This document shows, piece after piece, positions 1 to 8,457 of a stretch of 64,000 bases of DNA. Made by a program: the position numbers and the translations under genes. The stretch is from Micromonospora sp. WMMD1155 (GTDB lineage: Bacteria > Actinomycetota > Actinomycetes > Mycobacteriales > Micromonosporaceae): positions 3,642,001 through 3,706,000 of the forward strand of contig NZ_CP120742.1 in the NCBI RefSeq assembly GCF_029581275.1. Reading direction: 5' to 3'. Every line of letters begins with the position of its first letter. The stretch's first letter is position 1. The notes below the pieces were generated by a model. The model was not told the DNA's origin, did no database searches, and worked only from the letters and a program-made list of their open reading frames with translations.

Positions 1-543
1 CAGCAGGAGCGCGTAGAACGAGGGGTCGGAACCGGCGGTGGGCGGGAAGAGCTGCCACTTGACGCCCAGGAAGAACTGCGCCAACGGTGCCAGCACGATG
101 GTCGGGATGCCCAGGACCAGCAGGGTCAGCACCAGCGTCGAGTTGTCGAAGATGCTGGCCCGGCGGATACCGGCGATCACCCCGGCGCTGACCCCGAAGA
201 TGATCGCCACGGCGAGCGCGATGAGCGCGAGCTGTACGGTGACCGGCCAGGCCTGTTCGAGGATGTCGCCGATGCTCCGACCGGTGAGCGACTCGCCCAG
301 GTTGCCCTGGAGCAGGTTCTTCACGTAGTCGAAGTAGCGGTAGAAGAAGCCGCCGACGCCCGTGGCGTCCAGGTGGTACTTCTCGGTCAGGTAGGCCCGT
401 TGGGCCGGCGTCACCGGTCGTTCGCCGGCGAGCGCCTGGATCGGGTCACCCTGCCCGGCGAATGTCAGCGCGTAGACGATCAGGGTGGTCCCGAAGAACG
501 CCAGGACCATCTGCAGTAGGCGCCGCAAGATGTAGCGGAACAT
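1..543 (-). CDS. ABC transporter permease, DppB/OppB type (3' part outside window)
   Basis: Inner-membrane permease of a peptide or nickel-type ABC importer. The 181 visible residues begin at an ATG at 543 and show the family pattern: an N-terminal membrane helix (MFRYILRRLLQMVLAFFGTT), a periplasmic stretch with the typical sequence GNLGES, then helices of the transport domain. The C-terminal part, including the EAA loop, lies beyond position 1. It follows the binding-protein gene on the same strand after about 200 bases that hold two hairpins, so it is probably the second gene of an importer operon. The substrate cannot be told; short peptides are the usual cargo. Confidence 0.9.
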   Translation of the reverse strand, partial: MFRYILRRLLQMVLAFFGTTLIVYALTFAGQGDPIQALAGERPVTPAQRAYLTEKYHLDATGVGGFFYRYFDYVKNLLQGNLGESLTGRSIGDILEQAWPVTVQLALIALAVAIIFGVSAGVIAGIRRASIFDNSTLVLTLLVLGIPTIVLAPLAQFFLGVKWQLFPPTAGSDPSFYALLL

Positions 544-643
544 GCTTAGCAGTCTCTCCGGAAATGTGCGAAAGGGTCGCAGGACGGCATCTCTGGTCGT
601 ACCCGAAATATCTCCAGACGTGCCGTCCGGCCCGGGGGAGCCG

Positions 644-727
644 GCACCACCGGGCCGGGCTCGCTGCTGCGGCCCGGCCCCCGGTGGTGCGGTCCGGGCC
701 ACCCGGGCATCGTCGCCCGGGTGGCCC
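644..727 (-). terminator. Two tandem GC-rich hairpins downstream of the binding-protein gene
   Basis: The first hairpin (644-690) pairs about 17 bases on each side with a two-base bulge. The second (696-708 with 715-727) is a perfect 13-bp stem, GGGCCACCCGGGC, with a 6-base loop. No U-tract follows, as is common in high-GC actinobacteria. Lying between the binding-protein gene and the permease gene, they may protect or attenuate the transcript so that binding protein is made in excess over permease; this role is inferred. Confidence 0.6.
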
Positions 728-741
728 GCACCATGGTCAGC

Positions 742-2343
742 TCAGCTGGCCGCTTCGATCTTGACGAGGTTGACCCGCTGGAACAGGTCCATCTCCACGT
801 TCTTGACCTTGGACGAGTGGCCGAACACGTTCTCGCCGAAGCGGAGCGGGATCACCGGCATGTCCTTGGCCAGGATGTCCTCCGCCTGCTGGTACTTGGC
901 GATCGCCTCGTCCTGCGTCTTGGCGGCGGAACCCTCCTTGACCAGCTTGTCGAACTCCGGGTTGCTGTAGCCGTAGTAGTTCGACGAGCCGTTCGTGCTG
1001 TACAGCGGGCCGAGGTAGTCCTCCATGGTCGGGTAGTCCATGACCCAACCCATCCGGAACGCACCCACCGGCGTCTTCTTCTCGACCTTGGTCAGCAGGT
1101 CGGCGAACTTCGGCTCGGCCACGCCGACGGCGTCCACGCCCAGGTTGGTCTTGAGCTGGTTGACCGTGGCGTCGACCCAGTCCTTGTGCCCGCCGTCACC
1201 GTTGTACGAGATGACGATCTTCGAGGGACCACCGGCGGCCTGGTAGAGCTTCTTGGCCTCGGTCGGGTTGAACTCGGCGGCCGTGCCCGCGGTGTTCTCC
1301 CGGTAGCCCGGCAGGACCGGCGAGACGAAGGAGCGCGCGGACTGCTGCGAGCCCTTGAAGACCGACTTGGTGATCTCGTCGCGGTCGATCGCCATCGAGA
1401 TGGCCTTGCGGACGTCCGGGTTGCTGTAGTCCTTGTCGAACGTCGGGAACGCCAGGAACTGGAACGACGACATCGGGCTGGTCTGGTACCGGTCGCCCAG
1501 GTCGCTCGGCGCGGTGCTCAGGCTCTCGGTCGGGATCGTCGGCAGCACGTCCAGGTTGTCCGCCAGGACGTCCGCGTACGCCGCGGTGAGCTGCTGGTAG
1601 ATCCGGAACTCGATGTTCTTGACCTTGGGCTTCTCACCCGGGTAGGCGTCGTACCGCTCGACCTCGATCTTGCTGTCGTGCTGCCAGGTGCCCTTCATCT
1701 TGAAGGGGCCCTGCCCGATCGGGGCCTGCTCGTAGGAGTCCTTCAGCACGCCCGGGGCCGAGAACGCGGCGTCCGGCATCGGGTAGAACGAGGTGTAACC
1801 GAGCACCGTCTTGAAGTCGATGTACGGCTCGGAGAGCGTCACGGTGAAGGTGAGGTCGTCGACCTTCTTCAGACCGGACATCTCCTTGGCCTTGGGCGTC
1901 TTGCCCTGCAGGTCCGCGTAGCCGGCGATCTTCTCGAAGAAGTAGTTGCTGTCCTGGCCGTTGGGGGCGTACGCGCCGTAGTTCCAGGCGTTGATGTAGT
2001 CCTCGGCCGTGACCTTCTCACCGTTGTGGAAGGTGAAGCCGTCCTTGAGCTTGATCGTCCAGACCTTGTTGTCGGACGAGGTGACCGACTGGGCGGCGAC
2101 CTCGTACGGCTTGTTCTGGGCGTCGTAGTCGACGAGCGGGCTGAACAGGCCGGTGAGCACCTGCGCGCCGGACGTCTCGGTGGTGTTCGTGGGAACCAGG
2201 TGCTTCGGCTCGCCGATCTGGATGCTGACCGCCGAACTGCCGCTGCCGCCGGAACCCCCGTCGCCGCCGCTGCCGCAGGCCGCGAGGCCCAGCGTCACCG
2301 CGAGCGGGAGGGCGGTCCAGGCGGCGAGTCTACGAACTCGCAT
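742..2343 (-). CDS. Peptide ABC transporter substrate-binding lipoprotein (SBP family 5)
   Basis: Extracytoplasmic solute receptor of 533 aa for an oligopeptide-type importer. A signal peptide ends in the lipobox L20-A21-A22-C23, so the protein should be lipid-anchored after cleavage before Cys23; a Gly/Ser-rich linker follows. The body has family 5 traits: a start like KHLVPTN, the stretch FTFHNGEKVTAEDYINAWNY, and an internal DVRKAISMAIDR. The ATG at 2343 has a good ribosome site (GAGGAGG, 5 bases upstream). The gene lies just upstream of a DppB-type permease on the same strand. It is distinct from the second binding protein at 48313, so the cell has at least two such systems. The ligand is unknown. 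Confidence 0.93.
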   Translation of the reverse strand: MRVRRLAAWTALPLAVTLGLAACGSGGDGGSGGSGSSAVSIQIGEPKHLVPTNTTETSGAQVLTGLFSPLVDYDAQNKPYEVAAQSVTSSDNKVWTIKLKDGFTFHNGEKVTAEDYINAWNYGAYAPNGQDSNYFFEKIAGYADLQGKTPKAKEMSGLKKVDDLTFTVTLSEPYIDFKTVLGYTSFYPMPDAAFSAPGVLKDSYEQAPIGQGPFKMKGTWQHDSKIEVERYDAYPGEKPKVKNIEFRIYQQLTAAYADVLADNLDVLPTIPTESLSTAPSDLGDRYQTSPMSSFQFLAFPTFDKDYSNPDVRKAISMAIDRDEITKSVFKGSQQSARSFVSPVLPGYRENTAGTAAEFNPTEAKKLYQAAGGPSKIVISYNGDGGHKDWVDATVNQLKTNLGVDAVGVAEPKFADLLTKVEKKTPVGAFRMGWVMDYPTMEDYLGPLYSTNGSSNYYGYSNPEFDKLVKEGSAAKTQDEAIAKYQQAEDILAKDMPVIPLRFGENVFGHSSKVKNVEMDLFQRVNLVKIEAAS

Positions 2344-2791
2344 TGAGCCTCCTCATCTCCTCACGCTGCGCAGTCAGGCCCGACGCTGGGTTTACGCTGC
2401 GCAACAAGCGGCAACGGTAGGTCGGCGGCGAGGCTTCGGCAACGACGCGGTTGCGGGTGGGTAACGGTCTGAGGTCGAGTCTCTTGTCGAGCCGTCTTCG
2501 GCCTGCTACGTCAAACCGTACGAAACGTCATCTGCCTGCGAATAGGCGGCTGCTTTCGAGTCCGGTCGTGGCGGTCTGGATCGTGCTGGCAATCGCTGGG
2601 GCGTCCATCCGGGTTTGGCCGGCCGCACCCACGACGTCTGGTTCGATGGTGACCGAAAGAACATCTGTTCGCAGAGAGTGACTAGTAACACGTCACGGAT
2701 GGTCACATTCGCTGATGGTGATCAAGGGCGTGGTGGGGCGCCCGATCGAGGTCGTCGGAACCGCGGGCGGCGGCCGTGAGACGATCGGGTC
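2344..2791. other. Divergent intergenic region between binding protein and folD
   Basis: About 450 bases without a convincing gene. It must hold the divergent promoters for the binding-protein gene (-) and folD (+). The only pattern seen is a direct repeat of ACGCTGCGCA at about 2363-2372 and 2393-2402, 30 bases apart and just upstream of the binding-protein ribosome site, which could be a regulator target. Part of the region (about 2480-2700) is less G+C-rich than the genes. A possible 66-codon frame on the minus strand here has no ribosome site and no recognisable sequence. Confidence 0.5.
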
Positions 2792-3652
2792 GTGACGGCG
2801 ACGCTTCTGGACGGCAAGGCAACCGCGGCAGAGATCAAGGACGAGCTGCGAATTCGGGTGAAGGCACTCGCGGAACGCGGCATCACCCCCGGGCTGGGCA
2901 CCGTCCTGGTCGGGGCGGACCCGGGCAGTCAGGCGTACGTCAACGGCAAGCACCGTGACTGCGCCGAGGTGGGCATCGCCTCGATCCGCCGGGAACTGCC
3001 GACCGACGCCACCCAGCAGCAGGTCGACGACGTGCTGGCCGAGCTGAACGCCGACCCGGCGTGCCACGGCTACATCGTCCAGCTGCCGCTGCCCGCCCAC
3101 CTCGACACCCAGCGCGTGCTGGAGCTGATCGACCCGGACAAGGACGCCGACGGCCTGCACCCGGTCAACCTGGGTCGGCTCGTCCTCGGCTACGACGGCC
3201 CGCTGCCCTGCACCCCGCGCGGCATCGTCGAGTTGCTCCGCCGTCACGACGTGGCGCTGCGCGGCGCCACCGTCGCCGTCGTCGGCCGGGGCAACACCGT
3301 CGGACGACCGCTCGGCCTGCTGCTCACCCGTCGCTCCGAGAACGCCACCGTCACCCTGTGCCATACCGGCACCCTCGATCTCGCCTCGCACACCCGGGCC
3401 GCCGACATCGTCATCGTCGCGGCCGGCGTACCGGGGCTGCTCACCCCCGACATGATCAACCCGGGGGCGGTGGTGGTGGACGTCGGCATCACGCGGGTGA
3501 TCGGTGCGGACGGCAAGGGCCGCTACACCGGCGACGTGGACCCGGAGGTGGCCGAGACGGCCGGCGCGCTGGTCCCGATGCCCGGTGGTGTCGGGCCGAT
3601 GACCCGGGCCATGCTGCTCACCAACGTGGTGGAGCGCGCGGAGCGCGGCTGA
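2792..3652 (+). CDS. folD: Bifunctional methylene-THF dehydrogenase / methenyl-THF cyclohydrolase
   Basis: FolD interconverts 5,10-methylene-THF and 10-formyl-THF through an NADP-dependent dehydrogenase step and a cyclohydrolase step in the cytoplasm, feeding purine and formyl-Met-tRNA synthesis. The 286-aa length is normal. Catalytic residues are present: Y49 and K53 in the Y-x3-K motif (YVNGK), Q97 in VQLPLP and D120 in DKDADG. The C-terminal signature [10 protein letters not shown] is intact, and the Rossmann region [12 protein letters not shown] is clear. The start is a GTG; there is no in-frame alternative nearby. Probably transcribed alone or with mdh, 126 bases downstream. Confidence 0.97.
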   Translation: MTATLLDGKATAAEIKDELRIRVKALAERGITPGLGTVLVGADPGSQAYVNGKHRDCAEVGIASIRRELPTDATQQQVDDVLAELNADPACHGYIVQLPLPAHLDTQRVLELIDPDKDADGLHPVNLGRLVLGYDGPLPCTPRGIVELLRRHDVALRGATVAVVGRGNTVGRPLGLLLTRRSENATVTLCHTGTLDLASHTRAADIVIVAAGVPGLLTPDMINPGAVVVDVGITRVIGADGKGRYTGDVDPEVAETAGALVPMPGGVGPMTRAMLLTNVVERAERG

Positions 3653-3732
3653 CCGGTGCGCCGGTGACGCCGGTGACGTTCGCCCCATCCCGGCGATGCC
3701 CGCCGCCCCTGGCCTGATCGGTGCCAGGATGA

Positions 3733-3764
3733 CTGATACGGTCCGGAAAACCGACTGGTATCAG
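3733..3764 (+). promoter_or_regulatory. Inverted repeat in the mdh leader
   Basis: CTGATAC (3733-3739) is repeated inverted as GTATCAG (3758-3764) with 18 bases between, and a shorter GGT/ACC pairing nests inside. It ends 14 bases before the mdh ATG. It could be an operator or a leader hairpin; no regulator can be named. Confidence 0.3.
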
Positions 3765-3778
3765 GGAGTGGGACGACC

Positions 3779-4729
3779 ATGGGTAAGAAGGTCACTGTCG
3801 TCGGGGCTGGCTTCTACGGCTCTACCACCGCACAGCGCCTGGCCGAGTACGACGTCTTCGACACCGTAGTGATCACCGACATCGTGGAGGGCAAGCCCGC
3901 GGGCCTCGCGCTCGACCTCAACCAGTCGCGGGCCATCGAGGGCTTCGAGACCAAGGTCGTCGGCGTGACCACCGGCCCCAACGGCGAGGGCTACGAGGCG
4001 ATCGAGGGCTCCGACGTCGTCGTGATCACCGCCGGCCTGCCGCGCAAGCCCGGCATGAGCCGGATGGACCTGCTGGAGACCAACGCCAAGATCGTTCGCC
4101 AGGTCGCCGAGAACGTCGCCAAGTACGCCCCGAACGCCGTCGTCATCGTCGTCTCCAACCCGCTGGACGAGATGACCGCGCTGGCGCAGATCGCCACCCA
4201 GTTCCCCAAGAACCGGGTGCTCGGCCAGGCCGGCATGCTCGACACCGCCCGGTTCAGCAACTTCGTCGCCGAGGCGCTGAACGTGCCGGTGGCGTCGGTA
4301 CGCACGCTGACCCTCGGCTCGCACGGCGACACCATGGTCCCGGTGCCGTCGAAGAGCACCGTCAACGGCAAGCCGCTGCGTGACGCGATGCCGGCCGAGC
4401 AGATCGAGGAGCTGGTCGTCAAGACCCGCAACGGTGGCGCCGAGGTGGTCGCGCTGCTCAAGACCGGCTCGGCGTACTACGCCCCGTCGGCCGCCGCGGC
4501 CCGGATGGCGAAGGCTGTCGCCGAGGACTCCGGCGAGGTCATGCCGGTCTGCGCCTGGGTCGACGGCGAGTACGGCATCTCCGGCGTCTACCTGGGCGTC
4601 GAGGCGGAGATCGGTGCCGAGGGCGTCAAGCGGGTCGTCGAGACCGACCTGGACGCCGACGAGCGCGCCAGCCTCCTGGAGGCGGCCGAAGCCGTCCGCG
4701 CGAAGCAGGGCGACATCTCCAGCATGTAG
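3779..4729 (+). CDS. mdh: Malate dehydrogenase (LDH-like type)
   Basis: NAD-dependent malate/oxaloacetate interconversion in the TCA cycle. The 316-aa protein has the dinucleotide motif G9-A-G-F-Y-G14, and D34 at the end of strand 2 favours NAD over NADP. The substrate loop GLPRKPGMSR carries R89 and R95; the arginine after GLP rather than glutamine marks a malate, not lactate, enzyme. R158 and the catalytic pair D155/H182 (GSHGD) are present. This is the LDH-like class rather than the cytosolic-type Mdh of many Streptomyces. A ribosome site (GGGAG/GGGACG) precedes the ATG, and a strong hairpin terminator follows. Confidence 0.96.
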   Translation: MGKKVTVVGAGFYGSTTAQRLAEYDVFDTVVITDIVEGKPAGLALDLNQSRAIEGFETKVVGVTTGPNGEGYEAIEGSDVVVITAGLPRKPGMSRMDLLETNAKIVRQVAENVAKYAPNAVVIVVSNPLDEMTALAQIATQFPKNRVLGQAGMLDTARFSNFVAEALNVPVASVRTLTLGSHGDTMVPVPSKSTVNGKPLRDAMPAEQIEELVVKTRNGGAEVVALLKTGSAYYAPSAAAARMAKAVAEDSGEVMPVCAWVDGEYGISGVYLGVEAEIGAEGVKRVVETDLDADERASLLEAAEAVRAKQGDISSM

Positions 4730-4747
4730 TTCCCCGAACCAGACCAC

Positions 4748-4784
4748 GTGAAGGGCCCGCCGGCTGCGCCGGCGGGCCCTTCAC
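4748..4784 (+). terminator. mdh terminator hairpin
   Basis: Perfect 17-bp stem (GTGAAGGGCCCGCCGGC, 4748-4764, with 4768-4784) and a 3-base loop, 18 bases after the mdh stop. No U-tract. It lies between convergent genes, so it can serve both strands. Confidence 0.85.
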
Positions 4785-4813
4785 CGTCCCACCCACCCAC
4801 GCACAGGCGCCCT

Positions 4814-4878
4814 CGGTTGATCATGGAGTTAGCGGCAGGGGTGGAGATCGAAAAGCCCGTCAAGGTCATGATCAACCG
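4814..4878. repeat. Interspersed palindromic repeat, family 1, copy 1
   Basis: Perfect 12-base arms CGGTTGATCATG (4814-4825) and CATGATCAACCG (4867-4878) enclose 41 bases. Related elements occur at 22912 and 35995, sharing the TGATCATG core and, for copies 1 and 3, the following AGTTA-CGG-CAGG-like bases. The stop codon of the metallo-beta-lactamase gene (4872-4874) lies inside the right arm. A very G-rich run (about 4881-4980, many GGG blocks) follows directly. Confidence 0.8.
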
Positions 4879-5720
4879 CTCCGGGGGTGGGGGTCAGGCG
4901 GTGGGTAGGGGGTGGGGGTCAGGGGGCAGGGGGTGAAGGGGGTGCCTAGGTGGGGGGTGGCCAGCAGGGTGGGGGAGTGGGTGCGGAGGGTGGTCAGGCG
5001 GGAGGCGCGGGCTTGCTCCGGGTCCTCCTCGTGGGCGTACGCCAGGTCGGGGTCGACCAGCTGCACCATGTGCACCAGCAGGTCACCGGTGAGCAGCATC
5101 CGTTCGTCGGCCGAGGTCAGGAGCACCGACTGGTGGCCTGGGGTGTGGCCGGGAGTGGGCAGGAGGCGTACCGCCGGGGTGAGGCTCGTCTCGCCGTCGA
5201 CCACCCGGAGCCGGCCGGCGGCGCGCAACGGCGCGATCAGGCCGGTCGGCAGTCCCGGGTTGAGGGTTTCGGCCGCGTCCACCTCGGCGCGCTGCACCAG
5301 GTAGCTCGCGTTCGGGAAGTACGGCCTGCCGGGCGTGCCGGTGACGGCCCAGCCGATGTGGTCGCTGTGCAGGTGGGTCAGCACGACAGTCTCGACGTCG
5401 GTCGGGTCGATGCCGGCGGCGGCCAGTTCGGCGGGCATCCGGCCGGGTACCGGCGCCCAACTCGCGGCGGGCGCGTCGGCCGGGCCGATCCCCGCGTCGA
5501 CCAGGGTGACCGGCCCGTCGCCGGAGCGGATCGCGAAGCTGCGGAACGGCAGCCACCACTGCCCGTCGGCGGTGACCGAGGCGGGGTCGCGCCGGTCGGC
5601 CTCCGCCCAGTGCGCCGCCGTGGCATGCGGAAACGCCTCGGCGCGGGGTTGGAAGAAGGCACCCTCGCCGTCGGTGAGGGCGGTGACCGTGATAGACCCG
5701 AGGGTGCGGCTCAGTGGCAT
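4872..5720 (-). CDS. MBL-fold metallo-hydrolase
   Basis: Cytoplasmic metallo-beta-lactamase-fold hydrolase of 282 aa. The zinc motif HLHSDH is intact (H-x-H-x-D-H), followed by the later ligands in PTPGHTPGH and LTGDLLVH and a final ATPHLG. These are the marks of the lactonase or AHL-hydrolase-like branch, but the substrate cannot be inferred. I start it at the ATG at 5720 (MPLSRTLG) because the longer reading frame adds a basic stretch overlapping the icd promoter dyad. The C-terminal 20 residues are Pro-rich, coded by the G-rich tract beside repeat copy 1, and the stop codon sits inside that repeat, so the tail may be a recent acquisition. Confidence 0.85.
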   Translation of the reverse strand: MPLSRTLGSITVTALTDGEGAFFQPRAEAFPHATAAHWAEADRRDPASVTADGQWWLPFRSFAIRSGDGPVTLVDAGIGPADAPAASWAPVPGRMPAELAAAGIDPTDVETVVLTHLHSDHIGWAVTGTPGRPYFPNASYLVQRAEVDAAETLNPGLPTGLIAPLRAAGRLRVVDGETSLTPAVRLLPTPGHTPGHQSVLLTSADERMLLTGDLLVHMVQLVDPDLAYAHEEDPEQARASRLTTLRTHSPTLLATPHLGTPFTPCPLTPTPYPPPDPHPRSG

Positions 5721-5805
5721 CGCGTCATGATCCAGGGAGTTTCTGCGCCGCGCAGCCCGGTTTCCGCCGGTCGGTCGAGGCCGGCTGGGGGTCGCCGCCC
5801 CAATT

Positions 5806-5823
5806 GCAGTACGCTCGTACTGC
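5806..5823. promoter_or_regulatory. 18-bp perfect dyad upstream of icd
   Basis: GCAGTACG-CT-CGTACTGC, 34 bases before the icd ATG and about 85 bases before the divergent MBL start. The size and short spacer resemble a TetR- or GntR-type operator. No such regulator is encoded nearby, so the partner is unknown. Confidence 0.45.
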
Positions 5824-5857
5824 TTGAGCACGTGTCCCCCGAGAGGAGCGCCGGCCG

Positions 5858-7075
5858 ATGGCGAAGATCAAGGTAAACAACCCGGTCGTGGAGCTCGACG
5901 GCGACGAGATGACCCGGATCATCTGGAAGCAGATCCGGGAGCAGCTGATCCTGCCCTACCTCGACGTCGACCTGCACTACTACGACCTGTCGATCCAGTA
6001 CCGCGACGAGACCGACGACCAGGTCACCATCGACGCCGCCAACGCCATCAAGGAGCACGGCGTCGGCGTCAAGTGCGCGACCATCACCCCGGACGAGGCC
6101 CGGGTGGAGGAGTTCGGCCTGAAGAAGATGTGGCGGTCGCCCAACGGCACCATCCGCAACATCCTCGGCGGCGTCGTCTTCCGCGAGCCGATCATCATGT
6201 CCAACGTGCCGCGGCTGGTGCCCGGCTGGACCAAGCCGATCATCATCGGCCGGCACGCCCACGGTGACCAGTACAAGGCCACCGACTTCGTCGTCCCCGG
6301 CCCGGGCACGGTGACCATCACCTACACCCCGGCCGACGGCGGCGCGCCGATGGAGATGGAGGTCGCCGACTTCCCGGGCGGCGGCATCGCCATGGGCATG
6401 TACAACTACGACGAGTCGATCCGGGACTTCGCCCGGGCGTCCTTCCGGTACGGCCTGGACCGCAACTACCCGGTCTACATGTCGACCAAGAACACCATCC
6501 TCAAGGCGTACGACGGCCGGTTCAAGGACATCTTCGCCGAGGTGTTCGAGGCCGAGTTCAAGGCCGAGTTCGACGCCGCCGGCCTCACCTACGAGCACCG
6601 GCTCATCGACGACATGGTCGCCGCCGCGCTCAAGTGGGAGGGTGGCTACGTCTGGGCCTGCAAGAACTACGACGGTGACGTGCAGTCCGACACCGTCGCG
6701 CAGGGCTTCGGCTCGCTGGGTCTGATGACCTCGGTGCTGCTCTCCCCGGACGGCCGGACCGTCGAGGCCGAGGCCGCGCACGGCACTGTCACCCGGCACT
6801 ACCGGCAGTACCAGAAGGGCGAGAAGACCTCGACCAACCCGATCGCGTCGATCTACGCCTGGACCCGGGGCCTGGCCCACCGGGGCAAGCTGGACGGCAC
6901 CCCGGCGGTCACCGAGTTCGCCAACACCCTGGAGCAGGTCATCGTCGACACCGTCGAGGGCGGCCAGATGACCAAGGACCTCGCGCTGCTCATCTCGCGC
7001 GACGCCCCGTGGCTGACCACCGACGAGTTCATGAACGCGCTCGACGAAAACCTGGCCCGTAAGCTCTCCGCCTGA
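5858..7075 (+). CDS. icd: Isocitrate dehydrogenase, NADP-dependent (homodimeric eukaryote-like type)
   Basis: Oxidative decarboxylation of isocitrate to 2-oxoglutarate in the TCA cycle. The 405-aa length and sequence match the dimeric type II enzyme shared with eukaryotes, not the E. coli type or the long monomeric form. Visible marks are the isocitrate loop [12 protein letters not shown], the segment [12 protein letters not shown], and the cofactor end [18 protein letters not shown], where H and R residues favour NADP. The ATG is preceded by a ribosome site (GAGAGGAG). It shares a divergent promoter region with the MBL gene and ends at its own hairpin terminator. Confidence 0.97.
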   Translation: MAKIKVNNPVVELDGDEMTRIIWKQIREQLILPYLDVDLHYYDLSIQYRDETDDQVTIDAANAIKEHGVGVKCATITPDEARVEEFGLKKMWRSPNGTIRNILGGVVFREPIIMSNVPRLVPGWTKPIIIGRHAHGDQYKATDFVVPGPGTVTITYTPADGGAPMEMEVADFPGGGIAMGMYNYDESIRDFARASFRYGLDRNYPVYMSTKNTILKAYDGRFKDIFAEVFEAEFKAEFDAAGLTYEHRLIDDMVAAALKWEGGYVWACKNYDGDVQSDTVAQGFGSLGLMTSVLLSPDGRTVEAEAAHGTVTRHYRQYQKGEKTSTNPIASIYAWTRGLAHRGKLDGTPAVTEFANTLEQVIVDTVEGGQMTKDLALLISRDAPWLTTDEFMNALDENLARKLSA

Positions 7076-7097
7076 TCCAGGCGTACCGCGTCATCGG

Positions 7098-7124
7098 AGC
7101 CCGCCGGCCACCCGCCGGCGGGCT
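7098..7124 (+). terminator. icd terminator hairpin
   Basis: 11-bp stem AGCCCGCCGGC (7098-7108) with 7114-7124, 5-base loop, 22 bases after the icd stop, followed by a short TT. Confidence 0.75.
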
Positions 7125-7303
7125 TCGGCGTGTCCGGCGGTGCCACGCCGATCGGCGTCACCGCCGTCGGCGCGCCTCGTTGACCAGGATGGACGAGATG
7201 CCAGTCGCGTCCAGGAAGGTTGACCTCGGTCGACCCGCGGCACCCGTGCGCCGATCAGCCAGCCTTCCCGGCTGTGCCGTGCACAGCCAGCCGTCCCTTC
7301 CCT

Positions 7304-7331
7304 GCGGGGGGCCCTGTCCCGGGCCCCCCGC
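7304..7331 (-). terminator. galT terminator hairpin
   Basis: Perfect 11-bp stem GCGGGGGGCCC (7304-7314) with 7321-7331 and a 6-base loop, about 50 bases beyond the galT stop. Together with the icd hairpin it separates two convergent transcripts. The rest of 7076-7380 shows no gene. Confidence 0.7.
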
Positions 7332-7380
7332 GCCCTGTTTCCCGCCCGCCCTGTTCCGGCCCGCTCAGGGTCGCGCAGGC

Positions 7381-8457
7381 TCAGGTAGCGCGGAGCATCT
7401 CGGCGGCCCGCTCCGGGGCGATGTCGTTGATGAAGACACCCATCCCGGACTCGGAGCCCGCCAGGTACTTCAGCTTGTCCTTGGCGCGCCGGATGCTGAA
7501 CAGCTGTAGGTGCAGGTGGCCGAGGCCCCGGTCGATCCGCACCGGTGCCTGGTGCCACGCCGAGATATAGGGCATCGGCATGTCGAACAGGCCGTCGAAG
7601 CGGCGCAGCAGATCCAGGTAGAGCGGCCCGAAGGCGTCCCGCTCGCTGTCACTGAGCGCCGGGATGTCCGGCACCACCCGGCGAGGCGCGACGTGCACCT
7701 CGAACGGCCAGCGGGCAGCCGCCGGGACGAACGCCGTCCAGTGCTCGTTCTCGGCCACCACCCGTTCGCCGGCGGCGCGCTCGGCGGCCAGCACGTCCGC
7801 GTACAGGTTGCCCCCGCCGGTCCGCTCCGCGTGTCGGCGGGAGGCGGCCAGCAGCGCGCGGGTGCGCGGCGTCACGAAGGGGTACGCGTAGATCTGCCCG
7901 TGCGGGTGGTGCAGCGTGACGCCGATCTCGACGCCGCGGTTCTCGAAGCAGAAGACCTGCTCCACACCGGGCAGTTCGCCGAGCACCTCGGTGCGGTCGG
8001 CGAGCGCGTCCAGCACGGTACGCACCCGACGCGGCGGCAGGCCGGCGAAGGAGGCGTTGTGGTCCGAGGTGAAGCACACCACCTCGCAGCGGCCGAGGCC
8101 CGGCCGGACCGACGTGAACGGGGTGATCGCCCCGGGCTCGTCGGCGACCCGGCCGCTCAGCGACGGGAACCGGTTCTCGAAGACCACCACGTCGTAGTCG
8201 GGGGCGGGGATCTCGGTCAGCCGGTCGCCCACCGACGGGTCGAGCGGGCACTCGTTCGCCGGCGGCAGGAAGATCCGGGTCTGCCGGTGGACGGCGACGG
8301 CCACCCACTCGTCGGTCAGCGGGTCGTAGCGCAGCTGGGACGCGGGAGGCGGTGGTGGCAGGTCACGGCGGTCGGGCTGGTCGCGGACGGCGTCGTCGCG
8401 CTCGTCGAAGTAGATCAGCTCCCGGCCGTCGGCCAGGTCGATCGCGGTGCGCTTCAC
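7381..8457 (-). CDS. galT: Galactose-1-phosphate uridylyltransferase
   Basis: Leloir-pathway enzyme exchanging UMP between UDP-glucose and galactose-1-phosphate. The 358-aa protein has the active-site H184-P185-H186-G-Q; H186 is the nucleophile by analogy with E. coli H166. It belongs to the actinobacterial branch with a Pro-rich stretch near residues 32-39 and the sequence RYDPLTDEWVAVA. The start is a GTG that overlaps the deoR stop by one base (TAGTG), so the two genes are translationally coupled. galK and galE are not next to it; downstream is only a terminator. Regulation by the adjacent DeoR-type repressor is likely. Confidence 0.96.
   Translation of the reverse strand: MKRTAIDLADGRELIYFDERDDAVRDQPDRRDLPPPPPASQLRYDPLTDEWVAVAVHRQTRIFLPPANECPLDPSVGDRLTEIPAPDYDVVVFENRFPSLSGRVADEPGAITPFTSVRPGLGRCEVVCFTSDHNASFAGLPPRRVRTVLDALADRTEVLGELPGVEQVFCFENRGVEIGVTLHHPHGQIYAYPFVTPRTRALLAASRRHAERTGGGNLYADVLAAERAAGERVVAENEHWTAFVPAAARWPFEVHVAPRRVVPDIPALSDSERDAFGPLYLDLLRRFDGLFDMPMPYISAWHQAPVRIDRGLGHLHLQLFSIRRAKDKLKYLAGSESGMGVFINDIAPERAAEMLRAT

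Noticed and set aside
721..2346. A 541-codon open frame on the plus strand opposite the binding-protein gene
   Set aside because: It is an antisense shadow in high-GC DNA: Arg/Val/Leu-rich with no domain, while the minus strand codes a clear lipoprotein.
2506..2706. A 66-codon minus-strand frame in the folD upstream gap
   Set aside because: No ribosome site, no recognisable sequence, and it occupies the expected promoter region.
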